Shown here: positions 16,701 to 29,479 of the stretch, piece after piece
Position numbering within the stretch: the stretch's first letter is position 1
Layout of the letters: every line of letters starts with the position of its first letter
Assembly (NCBI GenBank): GCA_964019415.1
Contig: OZ025881.1
Span: 341,201 to 405,200, forward strand
DNA: 64,000 nucleotides
DNA from: Ianthella basta
Lineage: Eukaryota > Porifera > Demospongiae > Verongiida > Ianthellidae
Direction of reading: 5' to 3'
Notes under the pieces: model-generated
Told to the model about the DNA's origin: nothing
The model's database searches: none
The model's input: the letters and a program-made list of their open reading frames with translations, nothing else
Translations under genes and position numbers: made by a program

Positions 16701-19700
16701 TCCTGGAGAATGGTTGCAAAGATGCTAAGACACCCTTCAACAGCATTCTGCACGTCCCCTCTAGTGATTACCCATTCTTCAGTGATTTGTGCAGGATAGC
16801 ATTCGAGTGCTGTACCAATCAGAGACTAATGATTTCTGGACAAGATTTTGGTGACACCCTTCCTCATTTAGTTCGTGGTAGCATCTATGGGCTACTGTAT
16901 GCAGATCCTGTTGAAGACCTTCAAGCTGTCCGAGAACTGGTCCTGTACCACTTCATGCACAAGACGGTGCAAGAGGCCCTGGCTGCCTGTCATGTGGCAG
17001 TGCTTCCCAATCCAGAGAGCCATATGGAGGTGTGGAGGAAATGGTTTGGTGTTCCAGAAATGGCGGAAGTGTGGAAATTCTATTGCGGCCTCACTGAATT
17101 AAAGTATAAAGAAGTTTTCTCTGTTGTGCAGCTGGCAGATGAGGTCAGTGAGGACAGCGGGCTGGTACATGACCTGCTGGTGATTTCCCTATTTGAAGCA
17201 GACAATGGTAGCCTTGCTAGAGAGGAGCTCCCTCGTATCTTTCCTAGTGGATTGAATGTTAAGCTGTCCACATCCTATGAGACTGCTGCGTACAAATTTG
17301 CTCTACAACATCACCCATCTCTTGAGAAGCTACATCTTGCTATTGGAGGTGACAATGTCAACCTTCAGCTACTGCTTGATGCCCTATCAGACCACACCAG
17401 GGAGCTGAGTGTGTATGGTGACACTCTATTCATGCTATCTGATGTTGCATCCAAAGGTGAGTGTGCTGACACTAGAAGGCACATGACATGAGGTACAGTG
17501 AATGTCCGAGCACATCTAGCTGTCGTCTGATGGTGTGTAGCTCATACAGTTAATTGTTACTGTCTGTGTTGTATGTGTGTAGTTACATGTGACAAGTACA
17601 CAGTCACACAGTACCACTGAGCATCATCACCCTATGCAGGCCCATATGTGGGGTTTGAAAGGGGGTTACATTCTGGAAAGAAATGCCTGAAGGCAATTTT
17701 TTCCACCCAATGACTTCACAGCAGAATGGCAGATGGTATATATGCAAATGGTCTAGTCTGGCTCGCCAGACCCTTCCCCTATTGCACAATACCGTGAGAG
17801 GGAAAGTGTCCGGTATAACTGCTATGAAGAATTGTGCAGAATCTGACTGCAGGAGTGACCAATCAGATTGCAGAATGTGTGCAAACTCATGTACTGCACA
17901 CTCAAAGGCAACGACAACAATGAATACCATTATAACATTCTATTGCAGTGCGCTGGCTAGCCTTACGTTATGGCAGCCACTGGGGAGTCGTGAGGCTGCG
18001 CACCAGTTTGGTTTCTGTAGAAGAGAGGAGTGTAAAAGCACAGGAACATTCGAACTGTTCATGATTTGGGGCCATTGTCTATACTTGTGTACTGTGTTAA
18101 ACTGCATTAGTTAGTGTTAACTTCGCCCCAATTGCACAACTTTGCTGTAGGAGTTGTACAAACCCAACGAACCCCCCCTGCACATGGGCCTGCCATGGCT
18201 GTATATGATAGTGTTATCTCAGGAGGCACTGAGGTGGTCAGTATGGCCACATGCCCTTACTCTATATCAGAGACATTTTAATTTGCACATTGATAGCACA
18301 CAGAGACTGACATACTGTAATCATTGAAATTTTTGTGTGGCAAAAATATAATAATATTTGTGTGGCAAACGTTTTGTGTTCCAGACTACCCACGAAATTT
18401 AATCCCCACGAAAATGTAACTGTGTACATTGTTAAACACAGCAGAATACAGAGTACCACGTGTTGCCAAAGGAAGATTTTCTATATCTTCCTCATTCTCC
18501 AACGTAGGCCTTCCTGACTGAATGCACTGTTGTCTCGTTCATCCGTTATTCAGCTCACTGGAAATGAAGTGTGTTGCTGCGGCCACACTGTGACCTTAGA
18601 ATTCTTGCTTAATATTTGCACTCCAAACTTAGGGCTAGCACTGTAGTGCTGGTAAGGTCTGCACTTCTCCTTCGCACTCTGTGCAGCGCAGACCTCCATG
18701 TTCGCTTCTGCAATAGCCGCGAAGATAGTATAGCATGCAGATGCTAGTGAGCTGTGTGGATCTGGAAGACCTTCTTTCCGGTGTAGGCACCTCAGAAGAG
18801 CCATCCACCTCACAGTTCCTACCAACACAAGAGCCGCGTTAGTTCAGATGCAGACCTTCATATTGTGTGGTATATTAGATTTGATATATTTCAAATTGCT
18901 GCTACCATATTTCTTTGTACACAAATTTGTGTGTGTATAATTTTTGTGGGTGAAGGCAACCACAAATATTTCTACTCATTGAAATTTTAAACAATTACAG
19001 TAATTATGATTAGGAGAAATTGTTGAGCATAAGCACAGCAGTCACTTCATTAAAAAGCAGGATGTTTCGATCTGTAGATCTTCTTCAGCTGTTACAGTAA
19101 TTATGTATTGTATAAATTGTATTTTCTTTATAATTGTACTAACTTTGTAAGAAGACTAATAGCCCAACCTACAGTGCAGACCAGTTGCACATGTTACATG
19201 TAACCTGTACGTCAGCTTTGATAATACAATAATTGTTTGTTCACCCCTGAATTTGTTTATCACCCTCTGTAGACTGTCGAGCTTTGCGTCGTTTCTTGAG
19301 GGGAAAGCACGTTTTGAGAATATTGTCTGTAGATGCTCCACCTGATGTTATGTTGGCGGCACTCTCTACTGAGAGCAGCACCATAGAGGAGCTTAAGTGC
19401 TCCAGTAGCCCTGTGAGAACTTTCATACACTGCACTATACACAGAATACTTCATGTGTACACGTATATGATAGGAAGATAAACACATGTTTACTGCAAAT
19501 TGTATACTTCATCATTTGTGCAAATTTTGGAGCCATTCATGATTCACAGATGATGCTCTATCTTTGTAGTGGACCTGGGATGAACCAAAGAGAAAAAGTG
19601 TTGCTGTAGCTCTACGTCAGTTCTTGAGTGGAAGGCACAAGTTGAGAAAATTGACTCTCAAAGTAATGCCTGTCGAGATTATCATTGCAGCGCTCTCTAC

Positions 19701-21410
19701 TGAGAGCAGCACCATGGAGGAGCTTGTGTGTGACTTCGGGTACAACAACATTTATTATGTAAGAGCTTTAGTGTTCTGCCTTATGAATCCTTTTGATGTA
19801 TGCATGATGGGAAGATGAACATGTACACTGTAAAGTGTATGTTTTATTGTTTGTGGGCTTTGGAACCATTTGTGATTCACAGACAGTGCAGTATCTATTC
19901 AACTTCCCATGCAGCGTGACCCAGAGAGTCACTGTTCCATTACCGACTCTCTTCGGAGCACATCTCAGAAGTATGTCGTGATAAAGGGGCAAGTAGGTGA
20001 AATGTTACTCCCATGTATCTTAAGGGCGCTTGCTGCAAACACCAGTACAGTTGAGCGGACAGTGAGGCTCTTTAATGAATTCCCGTTGACTTCATGTGAG
20101 TGAGTGCAGATCAGACTTATGGGTCAAGATACCAAACATGCCCTTTGCAAGTGAACAGCCTAAAGTGTACCCATGCAAGACACACATCACCAAACTTACC
20201 AGTGGATGTTGTTGGTCCCAACCCAACACTACTACATATGTACATTGTGTGCAGGCAATGTGTGCTTTATGCATGGTGAAACTACGTATACGTACATATG
20301 CGACAATTGAATGGAAATGGAGTCTAGCATTGTTTGTACTTGAGTGCGTCAGCAGTTCTTGTCTGCCCTGAAAGGTCACATGGCTTCCTTCATGCTTCTG
20401 TACAGAAGCTTGGAAACCTCATCGCACACACACCTCAGTATGACAAACTGTATGACATATGGTTACAACACAATGCTTGTGTTTCTACATCATTGCCATG
20501 CCTGTACCCCTGTCTTCCCAATGCAGTGGGGGCTCAGCTGCCTGAGCTGAGACAGTTCTTAGTCCCCTGTGTCAAGTGTCACCTCACATTGCACCTCCCT
20601 GTTGGTGTGTGGGGCACTCTCCTGTCTGGAGTGGGAGAAGCCACACAGTTGGAACGGCTGAGGGTGCATATGTGGGACAAGCGTGTAAGTATATTGCAAT
20701 CTTTACACATTGTTGGAGTCTCTGATGTCATGTGACACGTGAGTGATGTCCTTGTATGCAGAAGGAGACTGGTCCAGAGTGGGACCACATTGACCAGACT
20801 ACACTGGAGGAGGTGGAGACATCATGGGCACACAGCAAGTGTAGGGAAGTAGTGTTTGGTACTTCTGACACTGATGTGAGTGTGTGCAGTTTGTCTGTGC
20901 TTGTACCCACTACATCACACCACACACACTACACCATTGTTTCACATAGCTGACCACTTTCTCCTTTCTGTATACGTACATATGGTGTATCTAAAATCCA
21001 CACAACACAACACCATACTACACTACACCACACCACATCACACCACACTACACCACACTACACTACACTAGCTAAACTTTACAGTGATTACTTTGTTCTT
21101 GCTTCTTGATTTGTTTGGGTAGTACCCAGAACAAGGCCCCATGAGTGACACCATGTATAATGCTTGTGTGTCAGGAAGCACACTGGATGCAACCACCAAG
21201 CTGTTGTGCGCTGTTGTCAGTGGCATCATTCAAAGGAAGGACTCTTTTGTCATGGAGGTACATGTGGATAAAAGTCAGGTTAGCATGCTGCACAAGTTGA
21301 AGGACATTGCTGGGGACAACTGTGGGGTAACAGTGGAGAGGAGAGAGCTTAAATGGAATACTGTCACTGTGCTAGAACTGAGGTCACACATTGTAGAAAC
21401 TGCAGTGTGA
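6277..21410 (+). CDS. NLR-1: caspase-Death-NACHT-LRR receptor
   Basis: Predicted cytosolic immune receptor carrying its own protease. Twelve exons join in phase to 1429 codons plus stop: 6277-6835, 6980-7291, 9520-9582, 11544-11747, 14369-14679, 15686-17456, 19273-19412, 19570-19758, 19915-20095, 20527-20684, 20762-20875 and 21123-21410. Residues about 1-290 are a caspase (p20 with His104 and Cys144, then p10); 291-379 a Ser/basic linker; 380-483 a Death domain; 484-1073 the NACHT exon (P-loop GAPGSGKTT near 575, Walker [12 protein letters not shown] near 654, TSRP near 692); and 1074-1429 LRR-like repeats and tail. Each N-terminal module is bounded by phase-1 introns. The order is unlike initiator caspases, where the Death or CARD domain comes first. 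Known NLR biology predicts ligand-driven oligomerisation bringing caspases together. That one transcript joins all exons is inferred from phase and order; separate transcripts are possible. Confidence 0.75.
6980..7291 (+). CDS. NLR-1 exon 2: caspase p10-like domain
   Basis: The exon joins exon 1 in phase 1 so that ...AWRENQYTYG runs into LFSKTLMDTL. This matches the caspase W-R ... G-S-x-F strand and helix at the start of the small subunit; Arg180 of AWR would be the second S1-pocket arginine. The rest (to APSTS) has no motif I recognise but is conserved in NLR-2 (30451-30762). It ends in phase 1 at A|GTGAGT; read-through would stop after one codon, so splicing onward is expected. Confidence 0.75.
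7414..9451. mobile_element. Long-TIR foldback element in NLR-1 intron 2
   Basis: The left end begins TACTGTATGGCAGGAAATTT and the right end finishes as its inverted match (AAATTTCCGGCCATACGGTA). The two arms stay recognisably inverted for about 400 bases, including the GACAGCTGCGCAC and AGCTGTCTAGA blocks. TA flanks both ends, so it is Tc1/mariner-sized in its target. Further ends of the same family lie inside (about 8030-8080, 8935-8960). No transposase frame is visible. The unit 2 counterpart (30885-31538) is much shorter. Confidence 0.6.
9520..9582 (+). CDS. NLR-1 exon 3: linker segment L1
   Basis: Short phase 1-1 exon with a good 3' site (CTTTGGCAG) and donor G|GTGAGT. It encodes about 21 residues, low in complexity and rich in Ala, Pro and Ser (ALSSAPPTEL). 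It is conserved twice in NLR-2 (31874-31954, 34800-34880), each with six extra codons, which supports it as a real exon. Confidence 0.6.
   Translation, partial: GHMPYLMVWFLPCPLPRPQN
9888..10886. mobile_element. About 1 kb insertion in unit 1 with GC hairpins
   Basis: The sequence on both sides is contiguous in unit 2 (near 32270-32290), so this block was inserted in unit 1 or lost from unit 2. Its left end is a perfect hairpin GGGGCTGCCGCAGGCAGCCCC. Its right end holds GGGGCGGCAGCCCC inside a 16-base inverted pair (AAGTATTTCGAGTT / AACTCGAAATACTT). Inside are a TA run near 9961-9985, a CpG-rich non-repetitive stretch (10060-10500) and a long GT tract. I cannot name the family; no clear target duplication was seen. 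Confidence 0.5.
10622..10750. repeat. (GT)n microsatellite
   Basis: GT repeat with a short interruption around 10665-10677, inside the unit 1 insertion. It is absent from unit 2. Confidence 0.95.
11544..11747 (+). CDS. NLR-1 exon 4: linker segment L2 with bipartite basic signal
   Basis: Phase 1-1 exon of 68 codons between caspase and Death domain. It is rich in Ser, Pro and Gln ([20 protein letters not shown]), then basic: [19 protein letters not shown], followed by an acidic end. KR, 11 residues, then KRSDK fits the bipartite nuclear-localisation consensus and resembles the nucleoplasmin KRPAA start. Such a disordered linker would suit cleavage release of the caspase, but no cleavage site is proven. 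Two copies exist in NLR-2. Confidence 0.65.
11936..13574. mobile_element. Long-TIR MITE with TA target duplication
   Basis: The ends are CGCATGTGGGACAT and its inverse ATGTCCCACATGCG, each flanked by TA (11934-11935, 13575-13576). The arms remain inverted repeats of each other for about 350 bases with divergence. The first linker block of unit 2 has the empty site ATAACTAGGTGAATG at 33453-33467, with a single TA, while the second block carries a related copy at 35669-37312. No transposase is encoded, so this is a non-autonomous Tc1/mariner-type element. Confidence 0.75.
14369..14679 (+). CDS. NLR-1 exon 5: Death domain
   Basis: The exon encodes [20 protein letters not shown] and onward. The helical pattern VSSNWKTVGLNLDIE...LLAIEKSK...MFSMWLSL...[12 protein letters not shown] is that of a Death domain (the buried Trp in WKTVG and the MW-W pair are visible). 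It enters in phase 1 (G|AT) and leaves in phase 0 at GTGTGT. It is shorter at its 3' end than in NLR-2 and NLR-3, lacking the SLPQEPTQQ tail. Death domains recruit other Death domains; the partner is unknown. Confidence 0.85.
14751..15648. mobile_element. Foldback insertion (A-B-inverted C) with 11-bp target duplication
   Basis: The insertion is bounded by AGCTATTCTGT at 14740-14750 and 15649-15659. Inside are a full-length copy A of about 374 bases, a second direct copy B cut at 15371, then an inverted copy C up to 15648, so B and C form a large near-perfect palindrome. The copies are almost identical, implying a recent event. It lies in the Death-NACHT intron of NLR-1 only; units 2 and 3 lack it. 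No protein of known family is encoded; open frames here are mirror images of one another. Confidence 0.75.
15686..17456 (+). CDS. NLR-1 exon 6: NACHT domain
   Basis: A single 1771-base exon encodes the STAND-class NTPase switch. Visible motifs: Walker [10 protein letters not shown], the LVELRELI strand, Walker [12 protein letters not shown], sensor [10 protein letters not shown] and a winged-helix region beginning near [21 protein letters not shown] Pro/Gln/Ser-rich insert (roughly 16430-16515) separates the nucleotide fold from the following helices and differs among the three paralogues. The end ([15 protein letters not shown]...[11 protein letters not shown]) starts the LRR-like part. It exits in phase 1 at G|GTGAGT. 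Confidence 0.9.
17457..19272 (+). other. NLR-1 intron 6
   Basis: Intron between the NACHT exon and the first repeat exon. It is colinear with 41409-46280 in unit 2 except for elements inserted there. It contains a short hairpin GTCTGGC/GCCAGAC near 17757 and a block GATGTTTCGATCTGTAGATC near 19062. I see no additional exon. Confidence 0.6.
19273..19412 (+). CDS. NLR-1 exon 7: LRR-like repeat R1
   Basis: The exon encodes DCRALRRFLRGKHVLRILSV...[15 protein letters not shown], a leucine-patterned repeat of about 46 residues that fits a degenerate leucine-rich repeat. It enters in phase 1 and leaves in phase 0. It is followed in NLR-1 only by a second exon of the same type. Confidence 0.75.
19570..19758 (+). 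CDS. NLR-1 exon 8: LRR-like repeat R1b (extra copy)
   Basis: A phase 0-0 exon of exactly 63 codons encodes [18 protein letters not shown]...[20 protein letters not shown]. It repeats exon 7. Its repeat core is closer to the single R1 of NLR-2 (46281-46429) than to NLR-1 exon 7, so exon 7 is the diverged or added copy. Confidence 0.75.
19915..20684 (+). CDS. NLR-1 exons 9-10: repeats R2 and R3
   Basis: Exon 19915-20095 (phase 0 to 1) encodes RDPESHCSITDSLRSTSQ...[18 protein letters not shown]. Exon 20527-20684 (phase 1 to 0) encodes GAQLPELRQFLVPCVKCHLT...ATQLERLRVHMWDKR. Both show the spaced leucines of ligand-sensing LRR-like repeats and have orthologous exons in NLR-2. If the donor at 20096 is not used, translation stops two codons later. 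Confidence 0.75.
20762..21410 (+). CDS. NLR-1 exons 11-12: C-terminal segment
   Basis: Exon 20762-20875 encodes [19 protein letters not shown] and onward, 38 codons in phase 0-0. Terminal exon 21123-21410 encodes a conserved core ([20 protein letters not shown], then [18 protein letters not shown]) and ends with TGA at 21408. The final 15 residues or so differ from NLR-2. I do not recognise a named domain. Confidence 0.7.
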
Positions 21411-22250
21411 ACTTTGCACAATGTATTAATTACATGTACCATGTATGTACGTATTTGGACAATCTGAACTGGTAATATACAGTAACAATAGCCATGTATG
21501 TGTTACTAATTGTAATTGTTGAGTTACTTCATGTTCACTGACAGATTGATTAACGCTCAGGTCAGTTCTGGATATCATTTACTTTGAGTGTGCATGTGCT
21601 GAGGTACTTGAAGACAATGAACTCAAGGGGAGAGCAAGTTACTGAGTGCTGTATGTGGAGGAGGGAGTGTTGGTTTAAAGAGCAAGTGACACTGTTTGCT
21701 GTGCCATTCATGTACATGGCCATCATTCAGTGCTGCTCTGTCTCACCATCTGTCGTCCATGACCTGGGTGACAAGATGTTCCTCAATTATATCGCTAGCT
21801 TGGAGGAGAAATTATAATAGTGTTAGTGTGTCTTCCTGAAGGCACAAGGCAGCACCATCTAGGACAGGGAGAGAAGCTCTAGTGTATAGCTATTGGGATG
21901 AGGGAGTATCGACACCCACCACACATGCATGGCTTCAATCAGATGGTGTGTTACTGACTGTTGTGTGCCCAGGGCCTGTGTAGCTATGAACACAGAATTG
22001 ACCTCTCCACTTATGCCTGCCATGGATGAGGTCCTTGCAATTGGCTCAGAGATGAGTTCAGAGGGGCAACTGTAGCAACTGTATGAACACAGAATTGACC
22101 TCTCCACTTATGCCTGCCATGGATGAGGTCCTTGCAATTGGCTCAGAGATGAGTTCAGAGTGGCAACTGTAGCTATTCATTTTAGGTCCAGGACTGGAGT
22201 GCACCATGTGCAGCTAGCTAGGTTCATCACATGCACATTGAATGCATGTT

Positions 22251-22312
<62 letters not shown>

Positions 22313-22628
22313 GTGTGCCGAGTTGGCTAGCTACAGTTGCACTGTCCAACCAGCTTAAAGAGAAGAACATGCGCATGCCTCGCACCATGTACGTAGCTTT
22401 ATATGTTTATATACCATGTTCAGACGAAGCTGTACCGTAGCCAAGTAACTTTGTAGTATGTGGTAACATAATCGTTGCTAAGATATTGTTTTTATTGATT
22501 CTAGGAATTTGTACAGGAGAGCACAGAAAATGGCCGTCATTCGTACACTCAGTCGATGTGCTGCTCTGGATCACTAGCGCGCCCTTTGTCAATTGGTTCA
22601 TGTCCTATTAAAGTAGCAAGAAGTAGTC
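21411..22628 (+). other. Spacer NLR-1 to CPSF1 exon
   Basis: 3' flank of NLR-1. A 96-base segment (GAACACAGAATTGACCTCTC...) is tandemly doubled at 21988-22172, where unit 2 has one copy. A CA tract lies at 22255-22311 (only about 18 bases in unit 2). The end should hold the CPSF1 promoter. I see no other gene. Confidence 0.6.
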
Positions 22629-22769
22629 ATGTACGCGTTGTACAAGGAGACCCACCCTCCCACGGTGGTGGAGCACTGTGTGCTGCAGCTTCCTGCGGGG
22701 CGTCTCGGGCGGGGAGCACAACCTAATCACCGCCGCAGCCTCCTACCTCCGTGTCTACAGCTGAAGAAG
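22629..22769 (+). pseudogene. CPSF1: CPSF1 first coding exon, copy 1, broken
   Basis: The exon starts MYALYKETHPPT, matching the start of the cleavage and polyadenylation factor CPSF160 (human MYAVYKQAHPPT). Against copy 2 (49185-49328) it lacks two bases within the Cys-Ser region and one base near the end, so the middle is out of frame and the final codons return to frame. It is followed by DNA unrelated to CPSF1, so it is a duplicated dead fragment. Confidence 0.8.
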
Positions 22770-23048
22770 GTACCCTCAATGAGATGTACCCTCCCAGTTG
22801 TTGCACTTAATGCATGTGTGGTCTACAAGTGACAGCAGCTGTGTGATCATGCACTCTGGGAAGCCTAGGTCGGCGTCTGAGTATCCAGTTTTGCAGTGTC
22901 AGTGTTTGTACGTATGATGTAGGATACATGTGGGAGGTTGGTACGTTGGTGTGCGTTGAACAAGTGGTATTCCCTTCCCTCATCATCAGGCAAAGAGAAG
23001 TGCTGGAGTTGTAGGTTAGTCTAGTCACACAAGCACAAACATTTAGGT

Positions 23049-26000
23049 AGCGATTCCAATCCAGATTTCAAACTATTCGACTTGCACTCATTCACCGTAT
23101 TACTGCACAGTACGTTTCTTTGTGAGTACAACGGTCTTTATCCCATCGAAATTGGTTAAGGTTAAGTCACACTCCACTCTCCATTTAACCGGATGAATGA
23201 CGTTTTTGTTGTACTGCCTTTGACTTAAGAAAGTATATACTTCCTGCAGAAATACGTGGGAAACACGTGCCGAACTCGTGGCTTGCGAGCTGCGCCTCAT
23301 AGCACCGTATCTTGGCCTTTTCTGCACAGATTCGAACGGGTTATGGCTCAAATTGAAGCTCTCAACAAGACGCAACGAAGTTTTTCATAGACGGAGCCAC
23401 AGAAGTGAATGATGGTTTAGTAGTTTCGCTTGAATCTACTTTCTCTCTGCCTTGCATAGATCCTCCAAGACTTAGAGGATCTAGCTGGGCAGAAATCCAT
23501 TTTTTGCAGAATCAGCCTCCGTAGGAATAAGAATGATGCATACTGTGATGATACACCATCACAATAGATGTATATGGGGCTTGCATACAAGAGATCCTAC
23601 AAAGTTCTATTTTATAATGTAGTACTAATTTACGATTCATAATAATGACAATGTATTGCATGATCTGATCTGTATGCATGCCTAACTCTACCAGCAGACT
23701 GCAGTTCAGGCTAGGGCCACTTGTAGACTTGCAGGGTTGACCGGGTAAAAAGTACAAGGCAGAAAAAAGTTAATTGCTGGCATGCAGGGGTGTCGGGATA
23801 TACCTAGCATTGGTCTGGCAGAAGTAATAATGTGCAAATATCCTTAAAGTGTTGGCCTACCCCATCCTGGGAGGTGGGGGCATGCCCATGGCAAATGTTT
23901 GGAATATTACACCTGAGATTTTCCTCAGGCAATATTGAGGTACAAAAGAAGCCTTGGATAGCTACCAAACTGCAAGCATAAAATAGCTACGTATATACAC
24001 CCACATACCCCCTCCCCTCCTCCCACCCACACACTCACTGCTTGCAGTAATTGAGCTAGAATCTAGAACTCAATATAGCTATTTCCATAGCTACATAAAT
24101 TGCTGGCAGTAGTAGCTAGCTAATACTGTAAAAATGTGAGGCATGCTTCTTAGGAGTTGGTTCCATGGATTGTGGCTACAAACATGTAATTGCATGGGAC
24201 TCTTGCTCTGTTATGCATGTTATGAAAACAATATGAAGTGAGCTGGTAGTGCATCCCACTAGACTGCTCAATAATTATATGCGAACGTCATAGCAATAAG
24301 CATACTGCGCATACAGTGAGTTTGCATTGAAGTGCCGTCTTACTAGTTTGTACTTGTAAAATGTCATTGTTACCTTTCAGCCAAGAAACTAACCCACCAG
24401 GGGAGAGAGCACTACCTAATTATATACTTATTTAGTTGTGTACTGCATGCATGGCAATAACAAACGAACTTGGAATCACTGCACCAACTGCCAGCTTACT
24501 TAACATGATTTTAACAGAGTTGTAAGTTAACAGACTTGCTTAACACTGTTAATCCAAGTAATGAATGTATAATCATGATTATTCATCATATCAATATTGA
24601 TATTCATTGTGCCATATACAAGCTGTACAAATGACTGCAGTTAATACACACATGCAAGCTAATGAATTAAGCTACTATACTGCTGTATGTATGTTTGTGT
24701 GTGCATGTAGTAGAATGATTATACTGTGACGTATATATTATGCACTTTTGTATGCTGTTAGTACTGTTCTAGCTATGGTGTTCGTGAGGCTTGCAAGCCA
24801 TTGACAGGCATGAGAACAGAATGGAGGGAATTTTGTGTACAGTAAACTGATAGTGAAGAGGCATGACAGCAGATGGAGCCCAATTACTTTGTAGTGGTTG
24901 TGTGTATAGTGGCTATATTGCTTCTCAGGTATATATACAGCCATAGTTGTACTACATGTGCAGGTCCTTGCATGCAGGACAGTATATGTTTAGAGAAGAC
25001 TATCTATGGGTTTCAGATGTACTTTGCTGCCCTTATTCATTGTGTTTGAAATAGCCCCGAGTATATAGCAATAGTTACCTTCCAACCTTTCCAAACTAAG
25101 TGGGCTGTATCTGCTGTTTGGCATGGCATGCCTCTTCACTATCAGTTTACTGTACACAAAATGCCCTTCATTCTGTTCTCATGCCTGCCTCCTCATGCCA
25201 TGTACTATGTATACTTTAAGACATACTTTAGAAACGCTAGCCATCTGCTGTAAGGCCTCTTTACTATCAGCTTACTGTACACAAAATGCTCTCCATTCTG
25301 TTCTCGTGCCTGTAAATGGCTTGCATGCGTGCCTCACGTACACCATAGCTATAGAACAGTACTATCAACATATAAATGTGCATATACCTCACAGTATATC
25401 CTCATTCAACTATATGTACACAAATGTACGTACATACAGCAGTATAGTAGCTTAATTCATGAGTTTGTATGTGTGTACTGTCTGCTGCATTCTAGTTTTG
25501 AATTCCAGTACTAGTTCTTCTACTCATTTTGTAGCATGCAGAAGTCAGCAATGTACATGATTTGTGTGTGCATGCACACGCAGAAGCACACATGTACACC
25601 TTCCTGAAGTCTACATGCATGCATGCACGGTGTGCATATAGGCACATGAATGTCCACTGTTTGATTGGTGCCTGGGAGTATGTGCAAAGCAAAGTGTTCA
25701 TTCATCTTGCAGCATGCAAGCCAAGATAGGAGCAATGCATACGTAGTCCTTCATCTTGCTCCAGGCTGAAGTGATTTCCTCAACATTATGTTAAAACCTA
25801 CAGTACATTTGTACAGTTTGTATATAGCACAATGAATATCAATATTGATATTATGAATATGATTATACATTCATTACTTGGGTTAACAGTGTTGAGTAAG
25901 TCTGTTAACTTACAACTCTGTTAAACCATGTTAAGTAAGCTGTTATTGCAAGTAACAAGATTACAACTCTGCTAACTAAGGCAGTTGGTGCGATGAATGG

Positions 26001-26132
26001 AACGAATAGGAATCGGTTTGGGACCAGCACAGTCTAAATGTAGGACCAGTACCATAGTTTCAAACTCATTTCCTCTATCTATGTTCAAAGGTACGCGAGG
26101 AATTTGGAATGGGAATCGGTTTGGAATCGCTA
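23049..26132. mobile_element. hAT-like insertion, about 3.1 kb, in unit 1 CPSF1 fragment
   Basis: ATTTAGGT stands on both sides (23041-23048, 26133-26140); unit 2 has the uninterrupted site ATTTATGTGCAG near 49600. The inserted DNA begins AGCGATTCCAATCC and ends with the inverse of AGCGATTCCAAACC, so it has short TIRs and a 7-8 bp duplication, the size typical of hAT elements. I found no transposase; a frame at 23100-23375 on the minus strand is not recognisable. A second foldback is nested inside. Confidence 0.65.
24481..25991. mobile_element. Nested foldback element
   Basis: The ends are GCACCAACTGCC and its inverse. The inner arms (about 24490-24630 against 25820-25960) are inverted copies including AATATCAATATTGATATT. 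Further inside, 24765-24870 is inverted against 25255-25345, with a partial third copy at 25125-25190 (ACTATCAGTTTACTGTACAC). There is no coding capacity. It sits within the hAT-like insertion. Confidence 0.6.
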
Positions 26133-26167
26133 ATTTAGGTGCAGACATTTCTATTCCCTCTCGGTGT

Positions 26168-26197
26168 GTCAGGATGGCCGAGCGGTCCAAGGCGCTG
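26168..26197 (+). pseudogene. 5' half of tRNA-Leu at unit 1/2 junction
   Basis: GTCAGGATGGCCGAGCGG and the next 12 bases match the acceptor strand, D-arm and box A (TGGCCGAGCGG) of animal tRNA-Leu. The match ends exactly where the NELFCD intron sequence TGGATCCTTGATTCACATTG (compare 1751) begins. It cannot form a tRNA. It marks the tandem-duplication breakpoint and is repeated, decayed, at 49635-49664. Confidence 0.65.
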
Positions 26198-26198
26198 T

Positions 26199-28965
<2,767 letters not shown>

Positions 28966-29479
28966 TTGATTTGTTGCATGTAGATGTACTTGTTCAGTGA
29001 CTCCTCCCCCTGCATGTACATGAGTATTCATATTGAAAATGCAAGGAAACTTCATTTCCCTACAGTCCACATTTCATCCCTTGCTGAAGACAACAGCATG
29101 TTAGTTGAAATGTTTGGCAATTATCAGTCAAGTCTTGGCTATAGTGTGAAGTTCAGAAATAGAGACCATTATATAGCAATAGAGACCTAAGCAGTCAGCA
29201 AACCATTCTGACACTGATTGACAATTTCACTCAAGTTTTCCACAACATTCTAATGCACATCCAAGTATCTATTTGTCACTTGTAACTGTGCTGTAGGACC
29301 ACAGGTAGCTAGACCAGCAAATCAGGCTGACTCAGGGGGTTTCTAGCGAAAACATTATGTAGCTACCTTTAACGGAATTCTTATTGTGGGGGCTAATTTT
29401 AATGAATTGAAGAAAATTACTTGAATTTGTATCCAAAGGCCATCAGTATTTTAATGATTGATTGTACGAGACTAACGTA
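28966..29479 (+). other. 3' flank of NELFCD copy 2
   Basis: Colinear with 5587-6104 of unit 1. No gene seen. Confidence 0.5.

Noticed and set aside
23100-23375. Transposase or CPSF1 exon on the minus strand of the 3.1 kb insertion
   Set aside because: The 91-residue frame shows no motif of either, and it lies inside DNA absent from unit 2.
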